From contig NZ_FNHG01000007.1 of the NCBI RefSeq assembly GCF_900103475.1, forward strand, positions 61,256 to 125,255: DNA of 64,000 nucleotides. The letters run 5' to 3'. Of this stretch, positions 40,227-49,989 are shown one piece after another. Position 1 is the stretch's first letter; each line of letters begins with the position of its first letter. Both the position numbers and the translations under genes were made by a program. The stretch is from Maricaulis salignorans (GTDB lineage Bacteria; Pseudomonadota; Alphaproteobacteria; Caulobacterales; Maricaulaceae). The notes beneath the pieces are model-generated. The model was given only the letters and a program-made list of their open reading frames with translations. It searched no databases and was not told the origin of the DNA.

Positions 40227-41932
40227 GTGGCTTGCTCACAGCTCTTCTCCTCGGAGGCGCACTCACCCTGCTGGCAGCCGGGCTCACCTGGCTGGCCGGA
40301 CTGGTCCTGCAGGCCCGCGCCGGGCAATCATCCCCGGCCTTGTGGCGCAGCGCCCGCCTGGTGGCGATATTGCCGCTCCTGTTGGCACCGGTGCTGTTTG
40401 CCATCCCGCAAACCCTGCCGCCCCTGCCGGCGCTCGAATTCATGGATGAGCTCGCCCTGGATCGGCCCGAGACGGCACCGGTGCGCGATGTCCCGGCGGT
40501 AACGCCTGCCGCGGTAACGCTGCCAGCGCTGCAAACCCTGCTGGCGGCTGTCTATGCGATCGGCCTGATGGCCTCGCTCCTGTTTGCCCTGCGGCGTCAC
40601 TATCATCGCCGCCATTTGCTGGCGCACAGCCGGGTCGCCGATGCGTCAGAGCGCAGCCTGCTGGATCGCGAGGCCGGCAAGCTGGGCCTGTCGGCGCCGG
40701 AAATGCGCCTGTGCCCCAATGCGGTGTCCCCCTTTCTGACCGGGTGGCGTGGTGTGATTGTCGCCCCGGAGCGCTTGATGCAGTCACCGGAACGGGCCCG
40801 GCATGCCCTGGTGCACGAGCTTTGCCATTTGCGCCGCGGCGATGAGCGCGACCGCCTGCTCGGCTCGGCCCTGACCATTTTGCTCTGGTTCAACTGGCCA
40901 CTGCGCCAGATCGAATGCGAACTCGACGCCGCCCGCGAGATCGCCTGCGACAGCGATGCCGTCGAAGCACTCGGACGCACCCAGTGCAAGGCCTATGCGG
41001 CAACACTGATCGAATCCATGCGGAGCTCGGCGCAGCCGGTTTCTGCCTTCGGTCCTCACAACAGGAGACAACGGGAAATGCGTATCAGATCAATCCTGTC
41101 CGGCGGTCAGACCGTCAAACATTCACTTCTAACGGCCGGTGCCCTGCTGCTCCTTGCCGTCCCTGTGGCCTATGCCCAGACAACACTCACGCCGCGTCGT
41201 GTGGTCAGCGCACCGGTTGAACAGATTGCGCCGTTGGTCGAAGCCCGCGTGCTCGCTCAAGCCTATGGCCAGGCGGAGCGCTTCGAAGCGGCGCTCCCCA
41301 ACGCCGCCGCCGTGGACCGGACTGCGCCGGATGACGGGCAGAACCAGTCTCTGATGCTGGCTCACCGGCTGCAATCGGGAATGAATGTTGAGGCCTCCAC
41401 CTCTGCGGCTCTGATCGCGGAGCCTGTCGCACCGGAAGTCGCACCCCGGCAAAAGGCGTCATCGCCGTCTCCGGCTCCCGTCGCGGCGGCGGCTCCGGCT
41501 GCCACACCGCAACCGGTCGCCGCGCCGGATCTGTCCGGTTCGATCGTGACCGGCCGCATTACCAGCGCCTACGGTCCCCGTCCGGCCCGGCCTGCTGGCT
41601 CGCCGGTCTTTCATGGCGGCACCGATATCGCGGCGTCGACCGGAACCGCCATTTCCGCGCCCGGCGCCGGCACGGTGGTCCATGCGGAGATGGGCTATAA
41701 TGGCTCGGAGCGCTGGGGCAATACGGTCGAGATCGATCATGGCGATGGCTGGTCGACGGTCTATGCCCATCTCGACGCAATCGGGGTCGCGTCCGGACAG
41801 TCGGTGGCGCCGGGCCAGCAGATCGGTACGGTCGGCACGACCGGGGCTTCGACGGGACCGCACGTCCATGTCGAACTCCACTTCAATGGCGAGCGGGTCG
41901 ATCCGGCCGGCTATCTGACCGGCCTCGATTGA
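40223..41932 (+). CDS. M56-type membrane metalloprotease fused to an M23 (LytM) domain
   Basis: 569 aa. N-terminal membrane part with four TM segments and the zinc motif ALVHELCHLRRGDERD (HExxH-like) typical of BlaR1/MecR1-type M56 peptidases, with ECELDAAREIACDSDAV after it. A linker rich in Ala/Pro/Val follows, then an M23 domain with FHGGTDIAA and GPHVHVELHF (complete zinc ligands). BlaR1 normally carries a penicillin-binding sensor here; this protein instead has a peptidoglycan endopeptidase domain, perhaps as a cell-wall sensor/effector. Confidence 0.85.
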   Translation: MSGLLTALLLGGALTLLAAGLTWLAGLVLQARAGQSSPALWRSARLVAILPLLLAPVLFAIPQTLPPLPALEFMDELALDRPETAPVRDVPAVTPAAVTLPALQTLLAAVYAIGLMASLLFALRRHYHRRHLLAHSRVADASERSLLDREAGKLGLSAPEMRLCPNAVSPFLTGWRGVIVAPERLMQSPERARHALVHELCHLRRGDERDRLLGSALTILLWFNWPLRQIECELDAAREIACDSDAVEALGRTQCKAYAATLIESMRSSAQPVSAFGPHNRRQREMRIRSILSGGQTVKHSLLTAGALLLLAVPVAYAQTTLTPRRVVSAPVEQIAPLVEARVLAQAYGQAERFEAALPNAAAVDRTAPDDGQNQSLMLAHRLQSGMNVEASTSAALIAEPVAPEVAPRQKASSPSPAPVAAAAPAATPQPVAAPDLSGSIVTGRITSAYGPRPARPAGSPVFHGGTDIAASTGTAISAPGAGTVVHAEMGYNGSERWGNTVEIDHGDGWSTVYAHLDAIGVASGQSVAPGQQIGTVGTTGASTGPHVHVELHFNGERVDPAGYLTGLD

Positions 41933-41964
41933 CGAGGCGTGCAGCCTGAAGCGTTCGGGAATGA

Positions 41965-41995
41965 GGCCGGGGCCATGCTCCGGCCGTTTTCGTTT
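41965..41995 (+). terminator. Terminator after the M56-M23 gene
   Basis: GGCCGG / CCGGCC stem (41965-41970 and 41980-41985), with a GTTTTCGTTT tail. Intrinsic terminator on the plus strand. Confidence 0.8.
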
Positions 41996-42054
41996 GACCG
42001 GTAGGGCGGCCGGCGGGCACCTTCTGGTCACAAAAACCTGTCATACCCGGATCG

Positions 42055-42627
42055 ATGACTTTTCCGCGACAAATCATACTGGCCTATTCGGAAGTTGTGC
42101 CAGGCGCCGATGATGCGCTCATCCGGGTGCGGGCCTGGCGGGTGGTGGCGAGCGCCTTGCTGCTCGCAGCCCTGCTGGCGCTTGTTCTGGTGGCTTGTGC
42201 TTCGGTGCCGTCAAACCGCGCGCGCTTCAATGCGCCGGTCGCCGACGCCGTCGTCTACAGCGCCTTCGGCGATACCCGGCAACGCAGTGGCGGCCGGGTG
42301 GGGCATCATGGCGGGATTGATCTGGCCGCGCCCTATGGCACGCCGGTCCATGCCGCCGGTGATGGCGAAGTGGTCTTTGCCGGCTGGGGCTATCATGGTT
42401 CGCCGCACTGGGGCCTGCTGATCGCGATCGATCACGGCGAGGGCTGGACGACCCTCTATGCGCATCTGTCCGAGGCCGGCGTCGAGGTTGGTGACCGGGT
42501 TCGTGGCGGCGAGCCGATCGGGCATATCGGCACCAGCGGCAATGCCACCGGACCGCATGTCCATCTGGAAGTGCGCCATGAGGGCGAACCCGTCGATCCG
42601 GTGGGCCATATACCCGGCCTCAACTAG
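42055..42627 (+). CDS. M23 peptidase-domain lipoprotein
   Basis: 190 aa from ATG 42055. A TM/signal stretch ALLLAALLALVLVACAS with a lipobox-like LVAC suggests lipidation. The M23 domain has HHGGIDLAAPYGTPVHAAGDG and GPHVHLEVRHEGEPV with the His and Asp zinc ligands intact, so it may be an active endopeptidase. Similar in layout to the M23 domain of the preceding fusion; perhaps a duplicate. Confidence 0.85.
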   Translation: MTFPRQIILAYSEVVPGADDALIRVRAWRVVASALLLAALLALVLVACASVPSNRARFNAPVADAVVYSAFGDTRQRSGGRVGHHGGIDLAAPYGTPVHAAGDGEVVFAGWGYHGSPHWGLLIAIDHGEGWTTLYAHLSEAGVEVGDRVRGGEPIGHIGTSGNATGPHVHLEVRHEGEPVDPVGHIPGLN

Positions 42628-42648
42628 GCGATCCCTGGCACCACGGAA

Positions 42649-42675
42649 AACGGCCGGAGCATCGCCCCGGCCGTT
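42649..42675. terminator. Bidirectional terminator between M23 gene and greA
   Basis: AACGGCCGG (42649-42657) and CCGGCCGTT (42667-42675) form a 9-bp stem. On the minus strand it is followed by TTTTCC, so it terminates greA better than the plus-strand gene. Confidence 0.75.
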
Positions 42676-42701
42676 CTGAAATTATCTGGTTTGCGAAGGG
42701 C

Positions 42702-43175
42702 TCAGCCCCACTCGACTTTCATGATCTCATAGGATTTCAGCCCGCCGGGCGCATTGACCTCGGCGACATCGCCGACTTCCTTGTTGATCATCGAGCGCGC
42801 GATAGGCGAGGAGATCGAAATCTTGCCCGCATGCACATCGGCCTCGTCTTCACCAACGATCTGATAGGTCGCCTGCTCTTCAGTGTCTTCGTCGAGCACG
42901 GTGACAGTGGCGCCAAACTTGACGGTGGAACCGCCCATCTTGGTGACATCGATCACCTGCGCGCGGGCCAGCTTGTCTTCAAGCTCCTGCACGCGGCCTT
43001 CGATATAGCCCTGGCGCTCCTTGGCGGCATGATATTCGGCGTTCTCGGAGAGATCGCCGTGCTCACGTGCCTCGGAGATCGCCGCGATCACCGCCGGGCG
43101 TTCTTCACTTTTGAGACGTCTCAGTTCTTCGTCGAGGGCTTTTTGCCCTCCGACGGTCATAGGGATCTTGTTCAT
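42702..43175 (-). CDS. greA: Transcription elongation factor GreA
   Basis: 157 aa. Coiled-coil N-terminus [48 protein letters not shown] with the acidic tip DLSENAEY, and a C-terminal FKBP-like domain ([30 protein letters not shown]). It rescues backtracked RNA polymerase. Normal length; downstream of carB on the same strand. Confidence 0.97.
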   Translation of the reverse strand: MNKIPMTVGGQKALDEELRRLKSEERPAVIAAISEAREHGDLSENAEYHAAKERQGYIEGRVQELEDKLARAQVIDVTKMGGSTVKFGATVTVLDEDTEEQATYQIVGEDEADVHAGKISISSPIARSMINKEVGDVAEVNAPGGLKSYEIMKVEWG

Positions 43176-43229
43176 GCGACCACTTAACTACGGGAAATCA
43201 GAACAGGCTAGCGCCAGAGCTGCATACCA

Positions 43230-46200
43230 TCAAGAGTAGGTCTGCAGAGCACGCGGTTCCAGCGCGCCTTCCTCAATGCGCCGCATCGACATGATCGCCG
43301 CCCGTGCTGCCGAAGCTGTTGTATAGCAAGGGATTTTCATCTCCAGCGCGGTCCGTCGAATGGAATAGCTGTCGAGATGTGATTGGCGGCCCTCAGTGGT
43401 GTTGAAAATCAGCTGGACCTCGCCATTCTTCATCAGATCGACGATATGGGGACGCCCCTCGAACACCTTGTTGACCCGGGTGACCGGCACGCCGGCATCG
43501 GAAAAGGTCTTGGCTGTCCCGCCGGTTGCGAGAATCGTGAAGCCGAGCATCGCGAGCACGCGCGCCGGTTCGATCATCGCCGCCTTGTCTCCTTCGCGCA
43601 GCGAGATGAAGACGCCCCCCTTGCGCGGCAGGTGAATCCCGGCACCGAGCTCCGCCTTGGCGAAGGCCGCCTCGAATGTGGTGTCGATGCCCATCACTTC
43701 ACCGGTCGAGCGCATTTCCGGCCCGAGCACCGGATCGACGCCCGGGAAGCGCGCGAATGGCATCACGGCTTCCTTGACCGAGACATGTTTCGGTGCCGGA
43801 TCCTTCAGCTTGAAATCGGCGAGGCGGGCGCCGGCCATGACCTTGGCGGCGAGCTTGGCGACCGGCTGGCCGATCGCCTTGGCGACGAAGGGCACGGTAC
43901 GCGAGGCGCGCGGATTGACTTCGAGCACGAAGATATCGCCATCCTTGACCGCAAACTGGACATTCATCAGCCCCTTGACGCCAATCGCCATCGCCATGGC
44001 GACGGTCTGGCGCTTGAGCTCGGTGATCATCTCTGCCGACAGCGAATAGGGCGGCAGCGAGCAGGCGCTGTCGCCGGAATGCACACCGGCCTCTTCGATA
44101 TGCTGCATCACGCCGGCGACCCAGACTGTCTCGCCATCACAGATCGCGTCGACATCCACCTCATCGGCATCGGTCAGATAGCGGTCGAGCAGGAGCGGGG
44201 ACTTGCCCGAGACATTGACGGCATCGCGCAAATAACGCTCGAGGCTGTCGGTCTCGCGGATGATTTCCATGGCCCGGCCACCGAGCACATAGGAGGGGCG
44301 CAGCACCAGCGGGAAGCCGAGCTTTTCGGCCGCAGCGCGCGCCTCGTCCTCGGAATGGACGATCACATTGGGCGGTTGGCGCAGGTCGAGCTGGTTGAGC
44401 AATTCCTTGAAGCGCTCGCGGTCTTCGGCCAGATCGATCGCGTCCGGCGCGGTGCCGAGGATCGGCACGCCTTCCGCTTCCAGTTCGCTGGCCAGCTTGA
44501 GCGGGGTCTGGCCGCCATACTGGACGACGACGCCGAGCAGGGTGCCGTTCGAACGCTCTGTCTCGATCAGTTCGAGCGTGTCCTCGATCGTCAGCGGCTC
44601 GAAATACAGCCGGTCGGCGGTGTCATAATCGGTCGAGACGGTTTCCGGATTGCAATTCACCATGATGGATTCGATGTCCATGTCGGCGAAGGCAAAGGCG
44701 GCATGGCAGCAGCAATAATCGAACTCGATGCCCTGACCGATCCGGTTGGGTCCGCCGCCGAGGATGATCGCTTTCTTGCGACCGGTCGGTTCGGACTCGC
44801 ACTCGACGCTGCCATCAAAGGCCGGCGTCTCGTAGCTGGAATACATGTAGGGCGTTGGTGATGCGAACTCGGCGGCGCAGGTGTCGACGCGCTTGAAGAC
44901 GGGGCGGACGCCCAGGGCGCGGCGGGCGCGGCGCACGGCGGTTTCGTCCTGGCCGGTCAATTGCGCCAGGCGTGCATCGGAAAAACCCATCGCCTTGAGG
45001 GCGCGGAAGGCACTGGCCTCGGCCGGCAGGCCGAGCGTCGAGATGTCACCCTCGACCAGGACGATCTCCTCGATCTGGCGCAGGAACCAGGGCTCGTAGA
45101 GCGAGGCCGCACGGATTTCCTCAAGCGTCAGTCCTTCGCGGAAGGCCTGGGCAATGACCAGGAGGCGGTCCGGGCTGGCAATTGCCAGCGCGGCGCGGAC
45201 CGCCTGTTTGCGCGCCGTCTCGTCAACGGCCTCTTCAACGCCGGGCAGGACCATATCGTCAAAGCCCGACAGGCCGGTTTCCAGCGAGCGCAGGGCTTTT
45301 TGCATGCTTTCCTGGAAGGTGCGACCGATCGCCATCGCTTCGCCGACGGATTTCATCGAGGTCGAGAGTGTCGCCTCGGCACCGGGATATTTCTCGAAGG
45401 CAAAGCGCGGGATCTTGGTGACGACATAATCGATCGTCGGCTCGAAACTGGCCGGGGTCGCGCCGCGGGTGATGTCATTGTCGATTTCGTCGAGCGTATA
45501 GCCGACAGCCAGCTTGGCGGCGACCTTTGCGATCGGGAAACCGGTCGCCTTCGAGGCCAGCGCCGAGGAGCGTGAAACGCGTGGGTTCATCTCGATGACG
45601 ACCATGCGTCCGTCCGCCGGATTGACCGCGAACTGGACATTGGAACCACCAGTCTCGACACCGATTTCGCGCAACACGGCGATCGAGGCCGAGCGCATGA
45701 TCTGGTATTCCTTGTCGGTCAGCGTCATGGCCGGGGCGACGGTGATGGAATCGCCGGTATGAACGCCCATCGGGTCGATATTCTCGATCGAGCAGATGAT
45801 GATGCAATTATCCGCTTTGTCGCGGACGACTTCCATCTCGAACTCTTTCCAGCCGACAATGCTTTCCTCGACAAGGATTTCATCGACCGGCGAGGCGTCG
45901 AGCCCGCTCTGGCAGATCAGGCGGAATTCCTCGACATTATAGGCAATGCCGCCGCCGGTGCCGCCGAGCGTGAAGGAGGGGCGGATGATGGTCGGCAGAC
46001 CGATCTCGATCATCGCGGCCTCGGCTTCTTCCATCGTGTGGACGACGGCCGAACGCGGGCTTTCCAGGCCGATTTTTTCCATCGCAGTGCGGAAGCGCTG
46101 GCGGTTTTCCGCCTTGTCGATGACATCCGCCTTGGCACCGATCATCTCGACCTTGAACAATTCCAGCACGCCGCGCCGGTCGAGCTCAAGGGCGCAATTG

Positions 46201-46487
46201 AGCGCCGTCTGACCGCCCATGGTCGGCAGCAGCGCGTCAGGGCGCTCGATTTCGATCACCTTGGTGACCATTTCCGGCGTGATCGGCTCGATATAGGTCG
46301 CGTCGGCCAGTTCCGGATCGGTCATGATTGTCGCCGGATTGGAATTGACCAGGATCACCCGGTAGCCCTCGGCCTTCAGCGCCTTCACCGCCTGCACCCC
46401 GGAATAATCGAATTCGCAAGCCTGGCCGATGACGATCGGGCCGGCGCCAATGATCAGGATGGATTTGATGTCGGTGCGTTTGGGCAT
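43230..46487 (-). CDS. carB: Carbamoyl-phosphate synthase large chain
   Basis: 1085 aa. Duplicated ATP-grasp halves produce carbamoyl phosphate from bicarbonate, ammonia (from CarA) and two ATP, feeding pyrimidine and arginine synthesis. The first half opens [29 protein letters not shown], the second half [20 protein letters not shown]; the C-terminal MGS-type allosteric domain begins around [25 protein letters not shown]. Full length. It is separated from carA by three unrelated genes. Confidence 0.97.
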   Translation of the reverse strand: MPKRTDIKSILIIGAGPIVIGQACEFDYSGVQAVKALKAEGYRVILVNSNPATIMTDPELADATYIEPITPEMVTKVIEIERPDALLPTMGGQTALNCALELDRRGVLELFKVEMIGAKADVIDKAENRQRFRTAMEKIGLESPRSAVVHTMEEAEAAMIEIGLPTIIRPSFTLGGTGGGIAYNVEEFRLICQSGLDASPVDEILVEESIVGWKEFEMEVVRDKADNCIIICSIENIDPMGVHTGDSITVAPAMTLTDKEYQIMRSASIAVLREIGVETGGSNVQFAVNPADGRMVVIEMNPRVSRSSALASKATGFPIAKVAAKLAVGYTLDEIDNDITRGATPASFEPTIDYVVTKIPRFAFEKYPGAEATLSTSMKSVGEAMAIGRTFQESMQKALRSLETGLSGFDDMVLPGVEEAVDETARKQAVRAALAIASPDRLLVIAQAFREGLTLEEIRAASLYEPWFLRQIEEIVLVEGDISTLGLPAEASAFRALKAMGFSDARLAQLTGQDETAVRRARRALGVRPVFKRVDTCAAEFASPTPYMYSSYETPAFDGSVECESEPTGRKKAIILGGGPNRIGQGIEFDYCCCHAAFAFADMDIESIMVNCNPETVSTDYDTADRLYFEPLTIEDTLELIETERSNGTLLGVVVQYGGQTPLKLASELEAEGVPILGTAPDAIDLAEDRERFKELLNQLDLRQPPNVIVHSEDEARAAAEKLGFPLVLRPSYVLGGRAMEIIRETDSLERYLRDAVNVSGKSPLLLDRYLTDADEVDVDAICDGETVWVAGVMQHIEEAGVHSGDSACSLPPYSLSAEMITELKRQTVAMAMAIGVKGLMNVQFAVKDGDIFVLEVNPRASRTVPFVAKAIGQPVAKLAAKVMAGARLADFKLKDPAPKHVSVKEAVMPFARFPGVDPVLGPEMRSTGEVMGIDTTFEAAFAKAELGAGIHLPRKGGVFISLREGDKAAMIEPARVLAMLGFTILATGGTAKTFSDAGVPVTRVNKVFEGRPHIVDLMKNGEVQLIFNTTEGRQSHLDSYSIRRTALEMKIPCYTTASAARAAIMSMRRIEEGALEPRALQTYS

Positions 46488-46718
46488 GGGGTTCCAGTCT
46501 CACGTGCGCGCGCGTCCGGCCTGCCGCTGCGGGTGGCAGCGCCGGGTGGACGGAATGATTTAGTGCTGAAGCGGGTTCCTAACCGGGAATCGCTCCCATG
46601 GCGAGACAGAAATGCCGGGAATGACAGACAATCTGCTTGGGGACACGCTCAATAGTCCTGGGGCTGGACGGTGTCGTTGGCGTGGCAGAGCTTGGGGCGC
46701 TGCTTGTCGGCAGTGTGA

Positions 46719-47453
46719 CTACGGGCTCCGGAAAATGGTCGCCGCTGCCCCGAAGATGGAAACCCCCAAAGATATTACTCGCGTAACCGGGTGCACAAAA
46801 CGGGCGAATCGCGCCGCGCCCACGACCCGTCGAAGGAAAGCGTTGATTCTCCGTTCCACCGCGCGACCGGCCAGCTCTCCTGCGGCCAATTCGACGATCA
46901 CATCACGAACCTCCCGGGTCTCGGTGCGGGCAGCGCGAAGCTCACGTCTGGCTTCGACGAATTCACGCCGTTCCGGGGCATCAGCCGGTAAAAGGTCAAG
47001 AGGCGGGTCGATGGAGAGGCCTTCATCCTGCAGGGCAAGGATATCGTCCAAATACTGCCTGACCGCGTGGAGATACGCATTTTGTGCATTCGACAGTGCG
47101 GGAAGGCTGGCCGCTCTGCGCAGCAGGGCCGAGCGGCGGCTGTCGAGCGCATCAATCTCCCGATTGAGTGAAGCCAGGCGTCGCCGCAATCGTCGGTTTT
47201 CCGCCTGCAACTGATCAATGCGGGCATGGGATTGCGCGTTCCTGCCTTCTGCCTGACGCGCCTGGCTCGCTAGGTTTTGCTGGCGGTCAACATACTGCTG
47301 CCTGCATCGTAAGTAGCGACCGATTCCCGCATTGGCGGGGTTGCAGTCATCGGTGCCAGGCGTCGCACAGCTGGCCAGGGCCGCACCGCCTGATAACAAG
47401 GCGGCCCGTCTTGAAAGCTTGCCGAGGCCCGCAATTTCAGACTCGTGGCGCAT
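46719..47453 (-). CDS. Coiled-coil lipoprotein
   Basis: 244 aa from the ATG at 47453, overlapping the preceding gene by 17 nt (a longer start at 47483 is possible). A signal with lipobox (LSRRAALLSGGAALASCATP) is followed by Arg/Gln/Ala-rich coiled-coil (about 60-120, RIDQLQAENRRLRRRLASLNREIDALDSRR) and a C-terminal hydrophobic tail. Probably periplasmic, attached to a membrane. It pairs with the glycine-zipper gene; function unknown. Confidence 0.6.
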   Translation of the reverse strand: MRHESEIAGLGKLSRRAALLSGGAALASCATPGTDDCNPANAGIGRYLRCRQQYVDRQQNLASQARQAEGRNAQSHARIDQLQAENRRLRRRLASLNREIDALDSRRSALLRRAASLPALSNAQNAYLHAVRQYLDDILALQDEGLSIDPPLDLLPADAPERREFVEARRELRAARTETREVRDVIVELAAGELAGRAVERRINAFLRRVVGAARFARFVHPVTRVISLGVSIFGAAATIFRSP

Positions 47454-48105
47454 TTGCCAATTCCGCGAGGATGTTTCGGGCATTGCTCAGAGCGCGTTCG
47501 TGACGGCGCAGAAGGGCAAGTTCAGCCCTTGGTGCATTCGCCCGCGAGCGCTCACGAATCTGATTGCGAACTGACTGCAGGTTGCCGTCAACAATTCTCA
47601 TGCGATCTCGCGCCTCGGATCGACGAGCATCAATCGCGCGGACCGCTTCAAAATATCTGGAGGAGCGGCTGGCCCGCTCCCGTTCGGCAACTTCAATTTC
47701 GTAATTCAGGCGGCGCTGGTCTTGCTCAAGTTCAGCGGTTTCGAGCTCGAGTTGGTTTGCTTCGATTTCCAGTTGTCCGATGTATGAATTGTATTGCGTT
47801 TCTGAACTTTCGAACTCTGCTTGTCGTTCGCCGGTCTCGCAGCCAATAGCGCCGCCCATCGTCGCCCCGACGATGGCGCCAAGAGTCGTCCGGTTGTCAT
47901 TATTCGAGTCGACCTGATCGCCCAGCAAGGCACCGAATAACCCTCCTACCAGGGCGCCCTGCGCGGCGTTGCGTCGTCCTTGTTCGGTTTCAAGGCAATT
48001 CCCCGGATCCTGATTTTCATTGGCCGGCTGCTTTTGAAGGCCTTCAGCCGGACCTGAAACTGCGACGGCGACTACGCAACAACACAATAAGAATGACCGT
48101 TTCAT
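47437..48105 (-). CDS. Glycine-zipper coiled-coil envelope protein
   Basis: 222 aa from the ATG at 48105. Signal peptide SFLLCCCVVAVAVSGPAEG, then a glycine zipper GALVGGLFGALLGDQ and TLGAIVGATMGGAIG with an acidic linker between (about 47-85), as in proteins that insert into or bridge membranes. A Glu/Arg coiled coil follows (LEIEANQLELETAELEQDQRRLN). Forms a two-gene operon with the coiled-coil lipoprotein. Unknown function. Confidence 0.65.
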   Translation of the reverse strand: MKRSFLLCCCVVAVAVSGPAEGLQKQPANENQDPGNCLETEQGRRNAAQGALVGGLFGALLGDQVDSNNDNRTTLGAIVGATMGGAIGCETGERQAEFESSETQYNSYIGQLEIEANQLELETAELEQDQRRLNYEIEVAERERASRSSRYFEAVRAIDARRSEARDRMRIVDGNLQSVRNQIRERSRANAPRAELALLRRHERALSNARNILAELANAPRV

Positions 48106-48205
48106 CAATCCCCCCTTAAGCGGCAACTTGGCCCAACTCTACTGGTGATTGTTTCAAGGGTCCAGACTCGTGCGTCCCCACCGCATGCACGCCGGTCCCG
48201 ATCGT

Positions 48206-49720
48206 CTAGAGATGTGCAATTTCCAGATCGCGCCACAACATGGGCTGGATGTCGGGCCGTGTCCCCGTAATGCCGTCGCTGACCAGCCAGTGCGCGCGCT
48301 CATGCAACAGCGGAATGACGGCCTGGTCGGCGAGCAGAATGCGCTCGGCTTCGCGATAGGCGATGGCGCGGACCACCGGATCGCTCTCGCGCCGGGCCAT
48401 TTCCATGGCGGCCGCGAAATCAGGGCTGTCCCAGTTGAAATTGGCCGCAAATCCGCCCGGTCCGAACGGGTCGAGCATGAAGAAGGGATCGGCTTTCAGT
48501 CCGCGATTGAAACTGGCGACCGCGATGTCGAAATCGCCGCTATCGACGGCCTGGTAGAGATCGGTCGGGTAGCTGACCAGGAGCACGGCCTCGACGCCGA
48601 TGCGGCGCCAGTCATCGGCAATGGCGATCGCGATCTGTTCGCTGACACCGGGCACGGTGCGGATCTCGACACGGCCGGGCAGTGCCGGATCGGTGGTCGG
48701 GCGCTGATCGACCGGGGCCATCATCCCGTCGGTCGGCGGAATGATGCGGTGTGTGATGCTGGCCGTATTGTCGAAGAAATTCGCGGCGATGAAATCGCGA
48801 TCAATGGCGGCGGACAGCGCCTGGCGTGTCGCAGGCGGCGCCAGTCCGGGACGGGCATGATTGACCTTGAGATAGCGCAGGATCGGTGCGTCGAAGCTTC
48901 GGAACCGCTCCCCCAGGCGCTCGCGCCAATAGCCGATCTGATTGCCTGGAGGCTTTTCGGCGAGATCATATTCGCCGGCCCGGAACATGCGCGTCCGGGT
49001 GCCGGCATCGCGCACGGCATCGATGCGGATGCGCTCGATCGCTACGCCAGCCGCGCCGGCATAATGCGGGTTCTTTGCCAGATCGAGGCTCATCTGACTG
49101 GCCGCCGTGACGGTATAGGCGCCGGCGGTGACGATGTTTTCCGGACGGATCCAGTCGCGGCCATGCGCGTCGATGGCATGGCGCGGGAAGGGGTAAAATT
49201 CGCGCATCAGCGTCGGCAGCAGGCCGAGCGGCGTGTCGAGCCGGACTTCGATGGTGTGATCGTCCAGGGCGGTAAAGCCCATCGCCTCTGGCGGCATCTC
49301 CCCGGCCAGTACGGCGCGGGCATTCGCGACGGCGAAGAAATCGCCCAGATTGGCAAAGCTCTGCTGCGGGTCGACCAGGCGCCGGGCCGACCAGACAACA
49401 TCATCAGCCGTCAGCGGGTGGCTGTCTGACCAGCGTGCGTCCTCGCGCAGGGCGAAGACCCAGCTCAGCCCGTCAGGCGCGACCCGCCAGCGGGTCGCGA
49501 TGCCGGGCGCAACCGAGCCATCGGGGGCGTAGTCGGTCAGTCCGGCATGGATTTGTTTGTAGACCAGCGCCGCGGAGGCAAATTCGCCCAGTGCCGGGTC
49601 GAGACTGTCGGGCAGGGTCTCGATCGCGACGCGCAGCATGTCCGCAGGCGTGTCGGTGCGGGCGCAGGCGGCCAGACCCGTGGCGGCAGAGGCGGCAATG
49701 AGGGCGCGACGTGAAAACAT
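48206..49720 (-). CDS. Peptide-type ABC transporter solute-binding lipoprotein
   Basis: 504 aa from the ATG at 49720. Signal MFSRRALIAASAATGLAACA has a twin arginine and a lipobox. It is a family 5 extracellular solute-binding protein (MppA/OppA/DppA type): TLPDSLDPALGEFASAALVYKQIHAGLTDYAPDGSV, WRVAPDGLSWVFALREDARWSDSHPLTADDVVWSARR and VNHARPGLAPPATRQALSAAIDRD. No permease or ATPase is beside it. Inserted between carA and carB. Confidence 0.88.
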   Translation of the reverse strand: MFSRRALIAASAATGLAACARTDTPADMLRVAIETLPDSLDPALGEFASAALVYKQIHAGLTDYAPDGSVAPGIATRWRVAPDGLSWVFALREDARWSDSHPLTADDVVWSARRLVDPQQSFANLGDFFAVANARAVLAGEMPPEAMGFTALDDHTIEVRLDTPLGLLPTLMREFYPFPRHAIDAHGRDWIRPENIVTAGAYTVTAASQMSLDLAKNPHYAGAAGVAIERIRIDAVRDAGTRTRMFRAGEYDLAEKPPGNQIGYWRERLGERFRSFDAPILRYLKVNHARPGLAPPATRQALSAAIDRDFIAANFFDNTASITHRIIPPTDGMMAPVDQRPTTDPALPGRVEIRTVPGVSEQIAIAIADDWRRIGVEAVLLVSYPTDLYQAVDSGDFDIAVASFNRGLKADPFFMLDPFGPGGFAANFNWDSPDFAAAMEMARRESDPVVRAIAYREAERILLADQAVIPLLHERAHWLVSDGITGTRPDIQPMLWRDLEIAHL

Positions 49721-49798
49721 GGACGCACTATGGGGTGATTTGACCGGGCGAGGGAAGCGGCAGCTCTGGGTCCGAACGCCGGTCGGCGCATACTCCTG

Positions 49799-49975
49799 AT
49801 GGCCGCACTTTCCTTCCCGGTTTACCGGGGAGGGGGACCATCCGTAGCTTTGGCGAAGGATGGTGGAGGGGCGGCGCGCGCAGCGAGCCGAGACGCCGCC
49901 TGCGGCCCCCATCGACCCTGCTTCGCCTTCGGCTGTGCAGGGCCACTTCCCCGGCAAGCCGGGGAAGAAAGTGTG
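49799..49975. repeat. Intergenic palindromic repeat element
   Basis: Series of hairpins: CTTCCCCGGC / GCCGGGGAAG with AA between (49946-49967), CTTCCCGGTTTACCGGGGAGG-type (49811-49832), and others. Minus strand of the 49940-49967 part agrees at all but three positions with 28 bases of the glyS insertion at 6553-6580. A GC-rich multi-hairpin REP-like element. Confidence 0.75.
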
Positions 49976-49989
49976 GTGTCTGATCGAAT

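Noticed and set aside
43383..44861. 492-aa open frame opposite carB
   Set aside because: Shadow of carB third-position bias; composition is typical of antisense translation.
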